From the NCBI RefSeq assembly GCF_000526495.1, contig NZ_JAGE01000001.1, positions 2,538,001 through 2,602,000 of the forward strand: a DNA stretch of 64,000 nt, read 5' to 3'. Source of the stretch: Ruminiclostridium josui JCM 17888 (lineage in GTDB: Bacteria; Bacillota; Clostridia; Acetivibrionales; DSM-1351). How positions within the stretch are numbered: the stretch's first letter is position 1; each line of letters starts with the position of its first letter. The notes below the pieces were generated by a model, which searched no databases, was not told the origin of the DNA, and saw only the letters and a program-made list of their open reading frames with translations. Position numbers and translations under genes: made by a program. Below are positions 38,575 to 47,371 of the stretch, piece after piece.

Positions 38575-39888
38575 ATGAAACATTTGTATAAAAACAGTAA
38601 TAAATACTACTTGCTTGATTCCGGGCAAATGCGATTCTATGTAATACCCGATAATTTGTCCTCTCTGTTAGACACTTATAATTCCCAAGAACTGGATAAA
38701 GCTGCGAAACAGTTTAATTTACCCGGTTCTGAGGAACATATTTCAGAAATAATCAAAGAAGACCCTCAAAAATGTAAGCGTTTAATTTTAAACATAAGCG
38801 AAGTCTGTAATTTATCTTGTAAATATTGCTATGCCCACGGAGGGAATTATAAACAAGATTCTTATATGAAGAATATGTCGTTGGATACGCTGAAAAAAGT
38901 TGTGGCACGAACTTGTGAGCTTTATCCCCATGGAATATCTCAAATTCAGTTTTTCGGTGGTGAACCCTTATTAAATAAAGAAGTTCTCTTTTCAGGAGTA
39001 GAATGGATTGAGAACTATTTTAAAAGTTTAGGTCTGGATTGCCCAATATTTACTATGGTTACAAATGGGACATTGATTGACGAAAAGTGCATTGCTATAT
39101 TTAATAAATATTTTGAGTCTGTAACTTTAAGCTTAGATGGTTCGAAGCAGGTTAATGACCAAAAGAGAATTTATAAGGACGATCCTTCTTCTGTATATGA
39201 GCGTGTTGTGGATGTAATTAATCTGATGAATAAGGATAAAAGAGAGTTCTATATCTGTATAGAAGGTACTATTCACGAGGGGCATATCCGGGAATTTGAA
39301 GAGAAGAAGAGCATGGAATCATTTATAGCACTAAAAAACCTCGGGGCAGATATTATACATATTAGTCCTCTAATAGGAGACACGGGTATTAGCTGTGATT
39401 GCGGTAAAGCATATTGCGATTTTTTTGAAGCATGGGTGAAGGAAGAATTTAAGAGTGGAATAGAAAATACAAAAACCAGGACAGTAGCCAGTCTTTTATA
39501 TGCAGCAAAGCAGAGAAAAGCTTATGGAAATGGCTGTGGTGCTACAGAAACTGATCTTGCCACTGATGTGGATGGAAAAATGTATCCTTGCTTTATGTTT
39601 ATTGGTGAGCAGAAATTTTCACTTGGCTATGCTTTTGATGACTTGGCATTACAACAGGAGAAGCTTCTAAGTATAAGAGAATTGTTGCGTCAGGCCAATG
39701 ATAATACGGAGTGTAATAATTGTTGGGTGAAACCCATATGTTCTAAAACCTATGGACACTGTATAGGAGCCCGTTATCTAACAAATGGAGATATATCCAG
39801 ACCTATTAAAGAGGTTTGTGATATTAGTAAATGCGTAATTGAGAATATTTTTGTTGAATCCTACAATATGTATGGAATTAAGAGATAA
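38575..39888 (+). CDS. Radical SAM peptide maturase with SPASM domain
   Basis: This 437-residue enzyme has a short N-terminal region (1-60), possibly leader-binding, then the radical SAM motif SEVCNLSCKYCYAHGG (C78, C82, C85), FFGGEPLL and LSLDGSKQVND. The C-terminal SPASM/twitch region is Cys-rich: GNGCGATETDL, MYPCFMF, ECNNCWVKPICSKTYGHC and EVCDISKC, enough for two auxiliary [4Fe-4S] clusters. Such enzymes install thioether or C-C links, epimerise, or oxidise residues in ribosomal peptides. It opens the operon, 16 kb before three Cys-X-Cys precursor peptides. The likely targets are the core residues of those peptides; the type of link is unknown. Confidence 0.88.
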   Translation: MKHLYKNSNKYYLLDSGQMRFYVIPDNLSSLLDTYNSQELDKAAKQFNLPGSEEHISEIIKEDPQKCKRLILNISEVCNLSCKYCYAHGGNYKQDSYMKNMSLDTLKKVVARTCELYPHGISQIQFFGGEPLLNKEVLFSGVEWIENYFKSLGLDCPIFTMVTNGTLIDEKCIAIFNKYFESVTLSLDGSKQVNDQKRIYKDDPSSVYERVVDVINLMNKDKREFYICIEGTIHEGHIREFEEKKSMESFIALKNLGADIIHISPLIGDTGISCDCGKAYCDFFEAWVKEEFKSGIENTKTRTVASLLYAAKQRKAYGNGCGATETDLATDVDGKMYPCFMFIGEQKFSLGYAFDDLALQQEKLLSIRELLRQANDNTECNNCWVKPICSKTYGHCIGARYLTNGDISRPIKEVCDISKCVIENIFVESYNMYGIKR

Positions 39889-39890
39889 AT

Positions 39891-41081
39891 ATGGAAAATA
39901 TAACTGATCTACCAATAACTGATAAAAATCGAATCAAGCCCAAACTAAAGGGTTCTGTATACACTAATGATATCTTTATCAATAAAAAGGGAGAGGGATA
40001 TTGGGTAATCGGAAACCTTGAGCAAGATACACAGTTTATGTTACCTGCTCATCAAAAGGGCAGTTTTGAGCGGGTTAGTGCCTTGTTGGATGGTAATCAT
40101 ACGATAGCCGATATATCCAGGAAGGCAGGTATTCGGGAAAGTGAGATTGAAAATATTGTCCGAATTTTAAGAGGAAAGGGACTCATCGAAGAGGATGATT
40201 CTGCACCGGTTCGATTTAACGAGGTGGACAATTTTTCAATAAAATTAATTAATTATAACTTTAGGGATATTAAAGACAGAAAAAAATCGCAGAGAACTGC
40301 CAAAATACTGTCAAACATATTGGTTATCGCATTTGCTTTGGCTTTTGTTTTATTTTTTATACTGAATGTTAACAATGGATTTTCAATATTTCGAAAAACA
40401 AGCATTAATCATTGGCTGAACTATGGAAATGGTTCATCAAACAGTTGGTTGGGCTACCTTTTAATTAACGGTGGCATGATATTAATGTTTGTATTTCATG
40501 AAATAGGGCATGTAGTAGCAGGAATACGATGTGGCGTACAACCACAGAATTTTTCCTTAGTACTTTACTTCGGAATCATTCCTATGTTCTATGTTAAAAA
40601 TAAAAATATATACTCTTTAAAAAAGAGGGATATTCTTAGGGTTTTGTTTGCAGGAGTATTTTTAAATTTGTTACTTTGCTTTGTATTCCTTAATTTGTTT
40701 TTGGTAACGGAATATGAATTATATAAAATTTTAGCTTTATCAAATTTAAGAATATTTTTAATTAATCTTAGTCCTTTATCATTGAGTGATGGTTATTTTA
40801 TTTTTACGGTAATACTTCGTCACCCTAATTTAAGATATAAGCTGCATCAGTTTTGGTCAAAACCATCAAGCATATTTAAATATAACCTTATAGAAGTGGT
40901 GTATTCACTGTTATCCACGTTGATTATGATGGGAACTATGGGTATCGAAATAATATGGCTATTAAGTTTGTTCCCGATTTCATCAGGTTTAAGGAATGTT
41001 TTAGTGATATTAGTATTATTTTTATATTATGTAGGGTTGCACCTCTTAGAAAAAAGAAAGTTTAAACATCTTAAAGTATGA
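39891..41081 (+). CDS. PqqD-like domain fused to M50-family membrane zinc protease
   Basis: This 396-residue protein has an N-terminal PqqD-like winged helix (about 20-105: GSFERVSALLDGNHTIADI, IENIVRILRGKGLIE), the RiPP recognition element type that binds leader peptides. It is followed by about eight membrane segments with the metalloprotease motif FHEIGHVVAG (H203, E204, H207) and a later NLSPLSLSDGYF, where an Asp supplies the third ligand. The arrangement resembles YydH, the membrane protease of the B. subtilis yyd peptide system. It starts 2 nt after the radical SAM gene. Probable role: bind the leader and cut it in the membrane during export. Confidence 0.82.
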   Translation: MENITDLPITDKNRIKPKLKGSVYTNDIFINKKGEGYWVIGNLEQDTQFMLPAHQKGSFERVSALLDGNHTIADISRKAGIRESEIENIVRILRGKGLIEEDDSAPVRFNEVDNFSIKLINYNFRDIKDRKKSQRTAKILSNILVIAFALAFVLFFILNVNNGFSIFRKTSINHWLNYGNGSSNSWLGYLLINGGMILMFVFHEIGHVVAGIRCGVQPQNFSLVLYFGIIPMFYVKNKNIYSLKKRDILRVLFAGVFLNLLLCFVFLNLFLVTEYELYKILALSNLRIFLINLSPLSLSDGYFIFTVILRHPNLRYKLHQFWSKPSSIFKYNLIEVVYSLLSTLIMMGTMGIEIIWLLSLFPISSGLRNVLVILVLFLYYVGLHLLEKRKFKHLKV

Positions 41082-41110
41082 ATAAGTATTGAGGAAAGGA
41101 AAATTTAAAA

Positions 41111-43579
41111 TTGAAAAAAATATTACAAGTATTATTAAAGAACAAGAGAGCAAAAGATTATAAGCTTTTATTATGCAGGATAACGGTAGTTGTTACAAGC
41201 TTGACTTTGTTTACAGCATTAAATGCCCTTCCCTTATTAGAAGAATCAATAAAACAGGACTTGAGACAAACAACAGTTGGGGAAGCAAATTATATTGTTA
41301 CACATTCAGCTAATGAATTGTTTAATAAATTTGCAGTAGACAAAGGTAAAAAGCTCGATGTCTTGTCGCTTAATGCAAGTATAGCGGGACAAAAAAATAC
41401 AAAGATTAATGTATGGGGAACTGAATACAGTACTTTCCTTGAGGTGTTTGGTAATACATACACTGAACGAGGAGAGGTTTCTTTCCCAACTGCATTAAAA
41501 GATAATGAAGTGTTAGTATCTCCTAAAATTGGTGAAAGACTCAATATATCTGACGGTAGTAAAATCGACATTGAATTATTTGGCCAAAAGTTGTCAGCTA
41601 CTGCTGTAATCGCCCCAAAAGACAATTACTTTGTTAAGGCCAATGAGAATTTAGTTGTTTGTAATCCCGGTATTTTATACGACACTCTTAAAATAAGCCC
41701 TGAATCAATTACCCTCTGTTTTTTATATGATATTCAAAAGGATAGCAATACAATAAAGAAATTAGAAGAGAATAAAGATACCTTTTACATAAAAGATGCG
41801 ATTGACCCTGAGTATATTTCTTCTAATATGGCAACTTATTATGGCATAGATTTTATGATTTTCATATTTATCCTATTGATAGCAATTGATATCCTTAAAT
41901 CAACCGGGCTGATATATGTTACGGAACGTTCTAAATTTATAGGAACCCTCCGTAGCAATGGTGCAGAGAAAAAGAATATAGTGAGTCTTTTTTCAAGGAT
42001 TGGGTTAAACATTTCTCTGACAGGTTGCATTTTAGGTATGTGTATCGGATTGGCATTGGTAATCTTATTTGCTAAGTTTGGCATAGGAATACCAAATCCA
42101 TTTGTAGTAATTGATATAGTCTTTTTGATAGTTTCTATAATAATAACTTTAGGTGTAACTGTACTTATTTCAAGAATAAGTTTTGTCAAACCGGTTAAAC
42201 AATTGTTGAAAAAATCTGATAGAAGCTTAATTCTTGAAGATGTATCAAAAAGTATGCAGCAAGAAAGTAATAGCAAATATGCTTTAATATATCCTACTCT
42301 TCTTGTATTATTGTTTATTTTGGGATTTTGGATTTCAAATTGGGGAGTGGCAGTGGTTTTACTCTATTCTGTAGCTTTAGTCTTTGTGTTGCTTAAAAGT
42401 GTAAAGGTTATTTTTACAGCTTTTAAGAACAGAATAAAGGAAAAAACAGGTAAAGGGTTATTGCGTATTTCTTCGAAAAATGTGGGAACTAATATTTATT
42501 TGAGAAAAACCCTTAAACTTACTGCAACTATTTCTTTATTTATAACTATAGTTGGCGTATTAATATTTTCAGTACTTTCGGCTATGACAAGTTTTTATAA
42601 AGACTATAGATCTGATGCCTTTGTCAGGTTAGATGATGGAACCTTCAAAAAGGAAGAGCTGGCCGCAATTAGCTCGGCACCTGGTGTTACAGACACATTT
42701 ACATACTACAGCGGGAAAGTAACCATTATTAATTCAGACGAAAAACGCCAGGTAAGTGTAATAGGTATAGATGATCCTGAGACTTATGATAAAAACTTTT
42801 TCAACTTGAAGCTAACATGGTTAGATGGCTTTGAGCCTGCTATGTTTAATAAGAGTGAAAATGTGATTATGAGTAAAATTATTTGTAATCGATTTGGATT
42901 TAAACTTGGTGACAAAGTTAAACTGAACGACGGTAAAATAGATAAAAACTTTACTATTGTTGCTATGACCCCAAGTTTACAGGAACTGGGGGACATGGTG
43001 TACATTTCAAGACATGACAGCGATTTTTGTGAAGGTAGTATACTGAATGGGGTTTACATAAAATGCAAAGATACAGAATCCCTGGAAAAATCCGTCGAAG
43101 ATATTTTTTATAATAGAAACTACAGATATAAAGATGTTTCACAAATGAAAGAAAATGACATAACCAATGGTATGCAGATTATTATCTTCTTTTTATCTTT
43201 TGCAGCATTGGTTGGAATGGCTAGTATAACCGGAATATATAGCAATTATAAATTAAGTTATATAATGAGAAAAAAAGAATTTGCTATTTTTTACTCAAAT
43301 GGGTATAGCAGACAGCATATATTAAGAATGCTTATTTCTGAGATAGCTATCATAAGCACACTTGGATATTTAGCGGGAATACTGATTCTCTGGATAGTCA
43401 AAAAACCATTGGAAAACCTTATGGAGTTAGTGGAGCTGCCAATTAAGCTAAGTATGAAAGCAGAGGTATTTTTAGCAATGCTCCTTGTTGTTATAGCTAT
43501 GATGTTAATTAATATAGTATTAGCATGCAAAACAAGTCGGATATCAAGAGACAAAATTATTGAGGAATTAAAGAAGTAG
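41111..43579 (+). CDS. FtsX/MacB-type ABC transporter permease
   Basis: This 822-residue membrane protein has the duplicated FtsX architecture: an N-terminal helix, an extracytoplasmic domain (about 45-235), three helices (about 245-355), another pair (about 395-430), a second extracytoplasmic domain (about 490-690) and three C-terminal helices. The start is TTG behind GAGGAAAGGA. With the ATPase encoded 18 nt downstream it forms a MacAB/LolCD-like complex that exports or expels peptides, here presumably the mature product, providing export and possibly self-immunity. Confidence 0.85.
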   Translation: MKKILQVLLKNKRAKDYKLLLCRITVVVTSLTLFTALNALPLLEESIKQDLRQTTVGEANYIVTHSANELFNKFAVDKGKKLDVLSLNASIAGQKNTKINVWGTEYSTFLEVFGNTYTERGEVSFPTALKDNEVLVSPKIGERLNISDGSKIDIELFGQKLSATAVIAPKDNYFVKANENLVVCNPGILYDTLKISPESITLCFLYDIQKDSNTIKKLEENKDTFYIKDAIDPEYISSNMATYYGIDFMIFIFILLIAIDILKSTGLIYVTERSKFIGTLRSNGAEKKNIVSLFSRIGLNISLTGCILGMCIGLALVILFAKFGIGIPNPFVVIDIVFLIVSIIITLGVTVLISRISFVKPVKQLLKKSDRSLILEDVSKSMQQESNSKYALIYPTLLVLLFILGFWISNWGVAVVLLYSVALVFVLLKSVKVIFTAFKNRIKEKTGKGLLRISSKNVGTNIYLRKTLKLTATISLFITIVGVLIFSVLSAMTSFYKDYRSDAFVRLDDGTFKKEELAAISSAPGVTDTFTYYSGKVTIINSDEKRQVSVIGIDDPETYDKNFFNLKLTWLDGFEPAMFNKSENVIMSKIICNRFGFKLGDKVKLNDGKIDKNFTIVAMTPSLQELGDMVYISRHDSDFCEGSILNGVYIKCKDTESLEKSVEDIFYNRNYRYKDVSQMKENDITNGMQIIIFFLSFAALVGMASITGIYSNYKLSYIMRKKEFAIFYSNGYSRQHILRMLISEIAIISTLGYLAGILILWIVKKPLENLMELVELPIKLSMKAEVFLAMLLVVIAMMLINIVLACKTSRISRDKIIEELKK

Positions 43580-43597
43580 GAAGAAAGGAAGAGTAAA

Positions 43598-44260
43598 ATG
43601 GAGATAATTAGAGCAGAAGGTTTAAAGAAGATATATAAAGCAGGGGTTGTTGAAACAGAGATAATAAAAGGAATTGACTTATCTATCCAATCAGGTGAAT
43701 TTGTAACTATTACCGGACCTTCAGGTTCAGGGAAAAGTACACTATTGTATTTACTTAGTGGTATGGAACCATTAACAGAGGGAAAAGTACTGTTTAATAA
43801 TGAGGATATATCTGAAATGGATGATGCAAAACTATCATTAATCAGAAGGAAAGATATGGCGTTTGTTTTTCAGTTTTATAATCTTCTGACAGAGATGAGC
43901 GTAACAGATAATGTATTACTGCCTTCATTGATTATGACAAACCCCTTGGATGATTCCCGTTTGCAAAAGATGCTGCAATTAGTAGGTTTGGAACAGTATG
44001 GAAGCAAGTATCCATATGAGCTTTCCGGTGGTCAGCAACAACGTGTTGCAATTGCCAGGGCACTTTATACTAATCCAAAGGTAATATTTGCAGATGAACC
44101 TACAGGTAATTTGGATTCCGTCAACAGTAAAAAAGTTATGGATATTTTTAAGCAAATAAACGAACAGACGGGAATAACCATTGTAATGGTTACACATTCC
44201 CCGAAGTATGCAGATTATGGTACACAAAAAATATATCTGGAGGATGGAAGAATATGCTGA
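43598..44260 (+). CDS. ABC transporter ATP-binding protein (MacB/LolD type)
   Basis: This 220-residue ATPase has Walker A GPSGSGKST (about 40), Q-loop FVFQFYNLL, signature LSGGQQQRVAIARAL and Walker B VIFADEPTGNLDS with the LolD-type tail. It overlaps the next gene by 7 nt and follows the permease directly, so the two make one exporter. Confidence 0.93.
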   Translation: MEIIRAEGLKKIYKAGVVETEIIKGIDLSIQSGEFVTITGPSGSGKSTLLYLLSGMEPLTEGKVLFNNEDISEMDDAKLSLIRRKDMAFVFQFYNLLTEMSVTDNVLLPSLIMTNPLDDSRLQKMLQLVGLEQYGSKYPYELSGGQQQRVAIARALYTNPKVIFADEPTGNLDSVNSKKVMDIFKQINEQTGITIVMVTHSPKYADYGTQKIYLEDGRIC

Positions 44261-45336
44261 CGCATAATATTCCTACAAGGATAGATTTAGAGTTTAGCAA
44301 GATTGTAACACCCCGAGAACTGGGAGATTGCAGAACACAAGCATTCTGTCTCATGCTTAACCACTATGGCTACAAAATTACCACACAGGATATATTTGGT
44401 ATAGGTAACGGGTTAAGTTTCTTGATTCAGAAGGTAAATTACAACGGCTTTGATTTAATGGCCCTCTCAGGCAGGAATTTTGAAGCTGAGATGAAATGTT
44501 GTAGCACTATAGGGGCTTTGTGTGAAGAAAAAACCTTTGAATATAACCCTAATATTGAAATGGAACAGATTCCATTTCATATGGAGATAATTGAAAAAGT
44601 GGCAGAGGGTCATCCAGTTTTACTACAATGCGATGTATACTATATGACTTATCTCACCAATATTAAGAGAAATCATAATGAATATCATATGGTCATCGTT
44701 TTAGGTTATGATTTAGATAAAAAAGAACTGACTGTTTTAGATAGTGTTTCAAATGACATACATAAGATTGATATGCATCAGATGTATAAGGCCATGTTTG
44801 AAAAGCAGTATGATGAAGAAAAGAAGCCCAGATGGTATGTTTTTGAAAAACTCACAAAAAAAGAACAACTAGTAAGAATTAGCTCTGACATATATATAAA
44901 ATCACTATCAGAACAAGGTAAATATATGAATGAAAAGGATGGGCCTTTGGAAAGCATGAAGACAATACATGAATTCTTAATGTCCATCCGCAAAAGAGCA
45001 GAAATGGGTTCTCTAAGCCATGAAAAGTACCTTGCATTTACAATTGAAATGAATAGCATAATGCTACGACGACAGGATGAGCTCAATGGGACATGCTTTA
45101 GAAGTCTTTACATAAAATTTTTGAAAGACATGTTTGAACAGAAAATAATTGAACGGGAAAAGTGGACAAGTCTGGTCAGAATTCTGAATGATTTGGAAGA
45201 CAAATGGAAAATAATAACCTTTAAAATCAGATATTTTAAAGGCTCTGTTATAGAAAAAAGTGATATTTTTCTTAGTGCTTTAGAGCAAATTTATAGTCTG
45301 GAAAAAATATTGACAATGGAACTGATGAATATTTAG
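44254..45336 (+). CDS. BtrH-like Cys-His acyltransferase or papain-fold peptidase
   Basis: This 360-residue protein has LGDCRTQAFCLMLNHYG (C26) near the start, EYHMVIVLGYD (H145) and LTVLDSVSN, the Cys-His-Asp order of C39/papain-fold proteins and of the BtrH N-terminal domain. BtrH moves an aminoacyl chain from an acyl carrier protein onto an aminoglycoside amine. The next gene here is an acyl carrier protein, so acyl transfer from ACP to the peptide is attractive; leader cleavage like a C39 peptidase is the alternative. The C-terminal half (about 215-360) is helical and unrecognised. It overlaps the ABC gene. Confidence 0.65.
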   Translation: MLTHNIPTRIDLEFSKIVTPRELGDCRTQAFCLMLNHYGYKITTQDIFGIGNGLSFLIQKVNYNGFDLMALSGRNFEAEMKCCSTIGALCEEKTFEYNPNIEMEQIPFHMEIIEKVAEGHPVLLQCDVYYMTYLTNIKRNHNEYHMVIVLGYDLDKKELTVLDSVSNDIHKIDMHQMYKAMFEKQYDEEKKPRWYVFEKLTKKEQLVRISSDIYIKSLSEQGKYMNEKDGPLESMKTIHEFLMSIRKRAEMGSLSHEKYLAFTIEMNSIMLRRQDELNGTCFRSLYIKFLKDMFEQKIIEREKWTSLVRILNDLEDKWKIITFKIRYFKGSVIEKSDIFLSALEQIYSLEKILTMELMNI

Positions 45337-45348
45337 GGGGTATTTAAG

Positions 45349-45660
45349 ATGCAAGAAGAATTAGAAAAGATGATGAAAGAAATCAGGGAGATGATACAGG
45401 ATAGATTAATGTTATCCTGTGAGCCGGAGGATATTGATGTAGATGCCCTTATTTTCGAGGTTGAAGGAATAGATGAAGAACATAAAAACCTACCTAACCT
45501 GGGGCTGGACTCTGTTGACGGATTAGAAATTATGGTTGGAATCAAAAACTTATATAATGTAAAACTTGATGCAGAGAAAGAACCGCAAGCGTATAAGTCG
45601 GTAAGGACATTGGCAGAGGCAGTTTATAATCATTTACATGAAAAAGAATGTGAGGGTTAG
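45349..45660 (+). CDS. Acyl carrier protein
   Basis: This acidic 103-residue protein carries LGLDSVDGLEIMVGI, where the Ser (about residue 56) takes the 4'-phosphopantetheine arm. It is slightly longer than FabC-type ACPs because of an N-terminal helix. It precedes the ketosynthase by 1 nt. It should carry the growing acyl chain for the KS/CLF/dehydratase/ketoreductase set and hand it to the BtrH-like protein, the NRPS or a thioesterase. Confidence 0.9.
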   Translation: MQEELEKMMKEIREMIQDRLMLSCEPEDIDVDALIFEVEGIDEEHKNLPNLGLDSVDGLEIMVGIKNLYNVKLDAEKEPQAYKSVRTLAEAVYNHLHEKECEG

Positions 45661-45661
45661 T

Positions 45662-46903
45662 ATGTCAAACAAAAAGGTATCTGTTGTGGTTACTGGAGTG
45701 GGTGCCGTCGCTCCAAATGGTAAAAATGCCAGAGATTTTTATCAAAACTGTATTTCGGGAGTAACCGGCATTCGTGAAAGCTCAGTAATGAAAGATTTTA
45801 ATTACATGACAAAGTATGCGGGTGAAATAGTAACGGATAAGCCTTTGAGATGGGAATCAAAGTTCAGGGAAATCGGGGAACGGGCTTGTGCGGATATGCT
45901 TGAGGATGCTCAAATAAGTAAAGAGTATATTGAAAAACTCAAGGAACGGGCAGTTTTCAGCTTGGCTTCAGCTAATCTTGGAAGTCTGCGGTTAGAGCCA
46001 CTATTGCGAATTAAGTATGGGTTCGATTATACAGGAATTACATACGATCCCGGTGAGTACATAAAAAGTAACTGTAGCATGCTGGATTTTAATTCTGCTG
46101 ATTGCTTTTATCATTTTAGTAATATCCTCGGAATAAGTGGCAACGTAATGGGTGTAAATGCGGCATGTGCCTCAGGAACCCTTGCTATTGGAGAGGCAGT
46201 AAGAATGATTGAGACCGGTCGTGCAGATATGGCAGTTACAGCAGGTATAGATGTACTCAGTGATTTAAGCTTGGCAGGATTTAATTCCTTGGAAAATTTA
46301 AGTACAACACCATGTAAACCTTTTGATATAAACCGTGAGGGCATAACAATTGGCGAGGGCGCTGCTTTTATAATGCTTGAACGTGAAGACTTAGCCCTAC
46401 AAAGGGGTGCAAAGATTTACGGAAGAATATTTGGTTTTGCTTCGATGAATGAGGCTTACCATGTAACTGCCCCTGATCCCAGTGGTAAAGGTGCATTTTT
46501 CTGTATGAATAAAGTTTTGGAAAAAATAAAAGGCTTACAGGGAAAATCTTTATATATCAATGCTCACGGTACCTCTACTTCTGTCAATGATGCCATGGAA
46601 ATCAAAGCAATGGAATTACTCAGCCAAACTCATAAAATAGATCATCTTTGGTTTTCATCAACAAAGTCAATGATTGGACATTGTCTGGGTGCAGCAGGAA
46701 GTTTAGAGTTTGTGTGCTCTGTCATAGGACTTAAAGAGGGTACTATGCCGGTCTCTATTTCGGTGGAAAACCCTATGGAATATGATAATAAAATTATGAC
46801 TCTTGTAACAGATAAATCGAAATCAAGGCAATACGACCTGTTTTTATCTAATTCATTTGCTTTTGCCGGGAATATGGCATGTATCGGAGTTGAACAACTT
46901 TAG
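45662..46903 (+). CDS. Beta-ketoacyl-ACP synthase (KS alpha, FabF-like)
   Basis: This protein of about 413 residues keeps the full condensing triad: Cys169 in VNAACASGTLA, His in INAHGTSTSVND and His in MIGHCLGAAG. I start at ATG 45662 (MSNKKVSVVVTGVGAVAPNG). With the catalytically dead partner encoded two genes later it looks like a KS/CLF pair of a type II PKS. It probably builds a short or polyene acyl chain by decarboxylative condensation. No malonyl-ACP transferase is in the cluster, so FabD from primary metabolism must serve. Confidence 0.92.
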   Translation: MSNKKVSVVVTGVGAVAPNGKNARDFYQNCISGVTGIRESSVMKDFNYMTKYAGEIVTDKPLRWESKFREIGERACADMLEDAQISKEYIEKLKERAVFSLASANLGSLRLEPLLRIKYGFDYTGITYDPGEYIKSNCSMLDFNSADCFYHFSNILGISGNVMGVNAACASGTLAIGEAVRMIETGRADMAVTAGIDVLSDLSLAGFNSLENLSTTPCKPFDINREGITIGEGAAFIMLEREDLALQRGAKIYGRIFGFASMNEAYHVTAPDPSGKGAFFCMNKVLEKIKGLQGKSLYINAHGTSTSVNDAMEIKAMELLSQTHKIDHLWFSSTKSMIGHCLGAAGSLEFVCSVIGLKEGTMPVSISVENPMEYDNKIMTLVTDKSKSRQYDLFLSNSFAFAGNMACIGVEQL

Positions 46904-46930
46904 GCGTATCAGAAGGAGAAAGATAGGAAT

Positions 46931-47371
46931 ATGAAGATTAACATTCTCGAAATTATGAAACACAGATATCCGTTTCTTTTAATAGACAAGGTAATAGACT
47001 TTGAATACCTTAAATCAGCTAAGGTTATTAAAAATGTAAGTTATAATGAACCCTGGGTTCAAGGCCATTATCCAAACCACCCAATAATGCCCGGTGTACT
47101 GCTGATAGAGGCTATGGGGCAGGCTAGTGCTTTTATAACTATAGATTTTAGTAAAGAAGAAACTAAACCTAAATATGGATACCTTATAAAAGTAGATAAT
47201 GTTAAATTTGTCAGGCCTGTTTATCCGGGAGACCAAATAGTGATTTCTTCAAAACTGATAGAAATGGTTGATAATTACATTTGTATTCAGTCAGTTTGTA
47301 GGGTGGACGATAAGGTTGTTGCAAAATGTAAACTTACCTATATTTTAAAGGAGGAGAATGATGAGTTGTAA
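46931..47371 (+). CDS. FabZ-like 3-hydroxyacyl-ACP dehydratase
   Basis: This 146-residue hotdog-fold protein carries MKHRYPFLLIDKV and the active-site helix GHYPNHPIMPGVLLIEAMGQ with the catalytic His and Glu. Length and motifs match FabZ. With the ketoreductase but no enoyl reductase nearby, the chain would be left with trans double bonds, as in polyene-type products. It overlaps the next gene. Confidence 0.92.
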   Translation: MKINILEIMKHRYPFLLIDKVIDFEYLKSAKVIKNVSYNEPWVQGHYPNHPIMPGVLLIEAMGQASAFITIDFSKEETKPKYGYLIKVDNVKFVRPVYPGDQIVISSKLIEMVDNYICIQSVCRVDDKVVAKCKLTYILKEENDEL

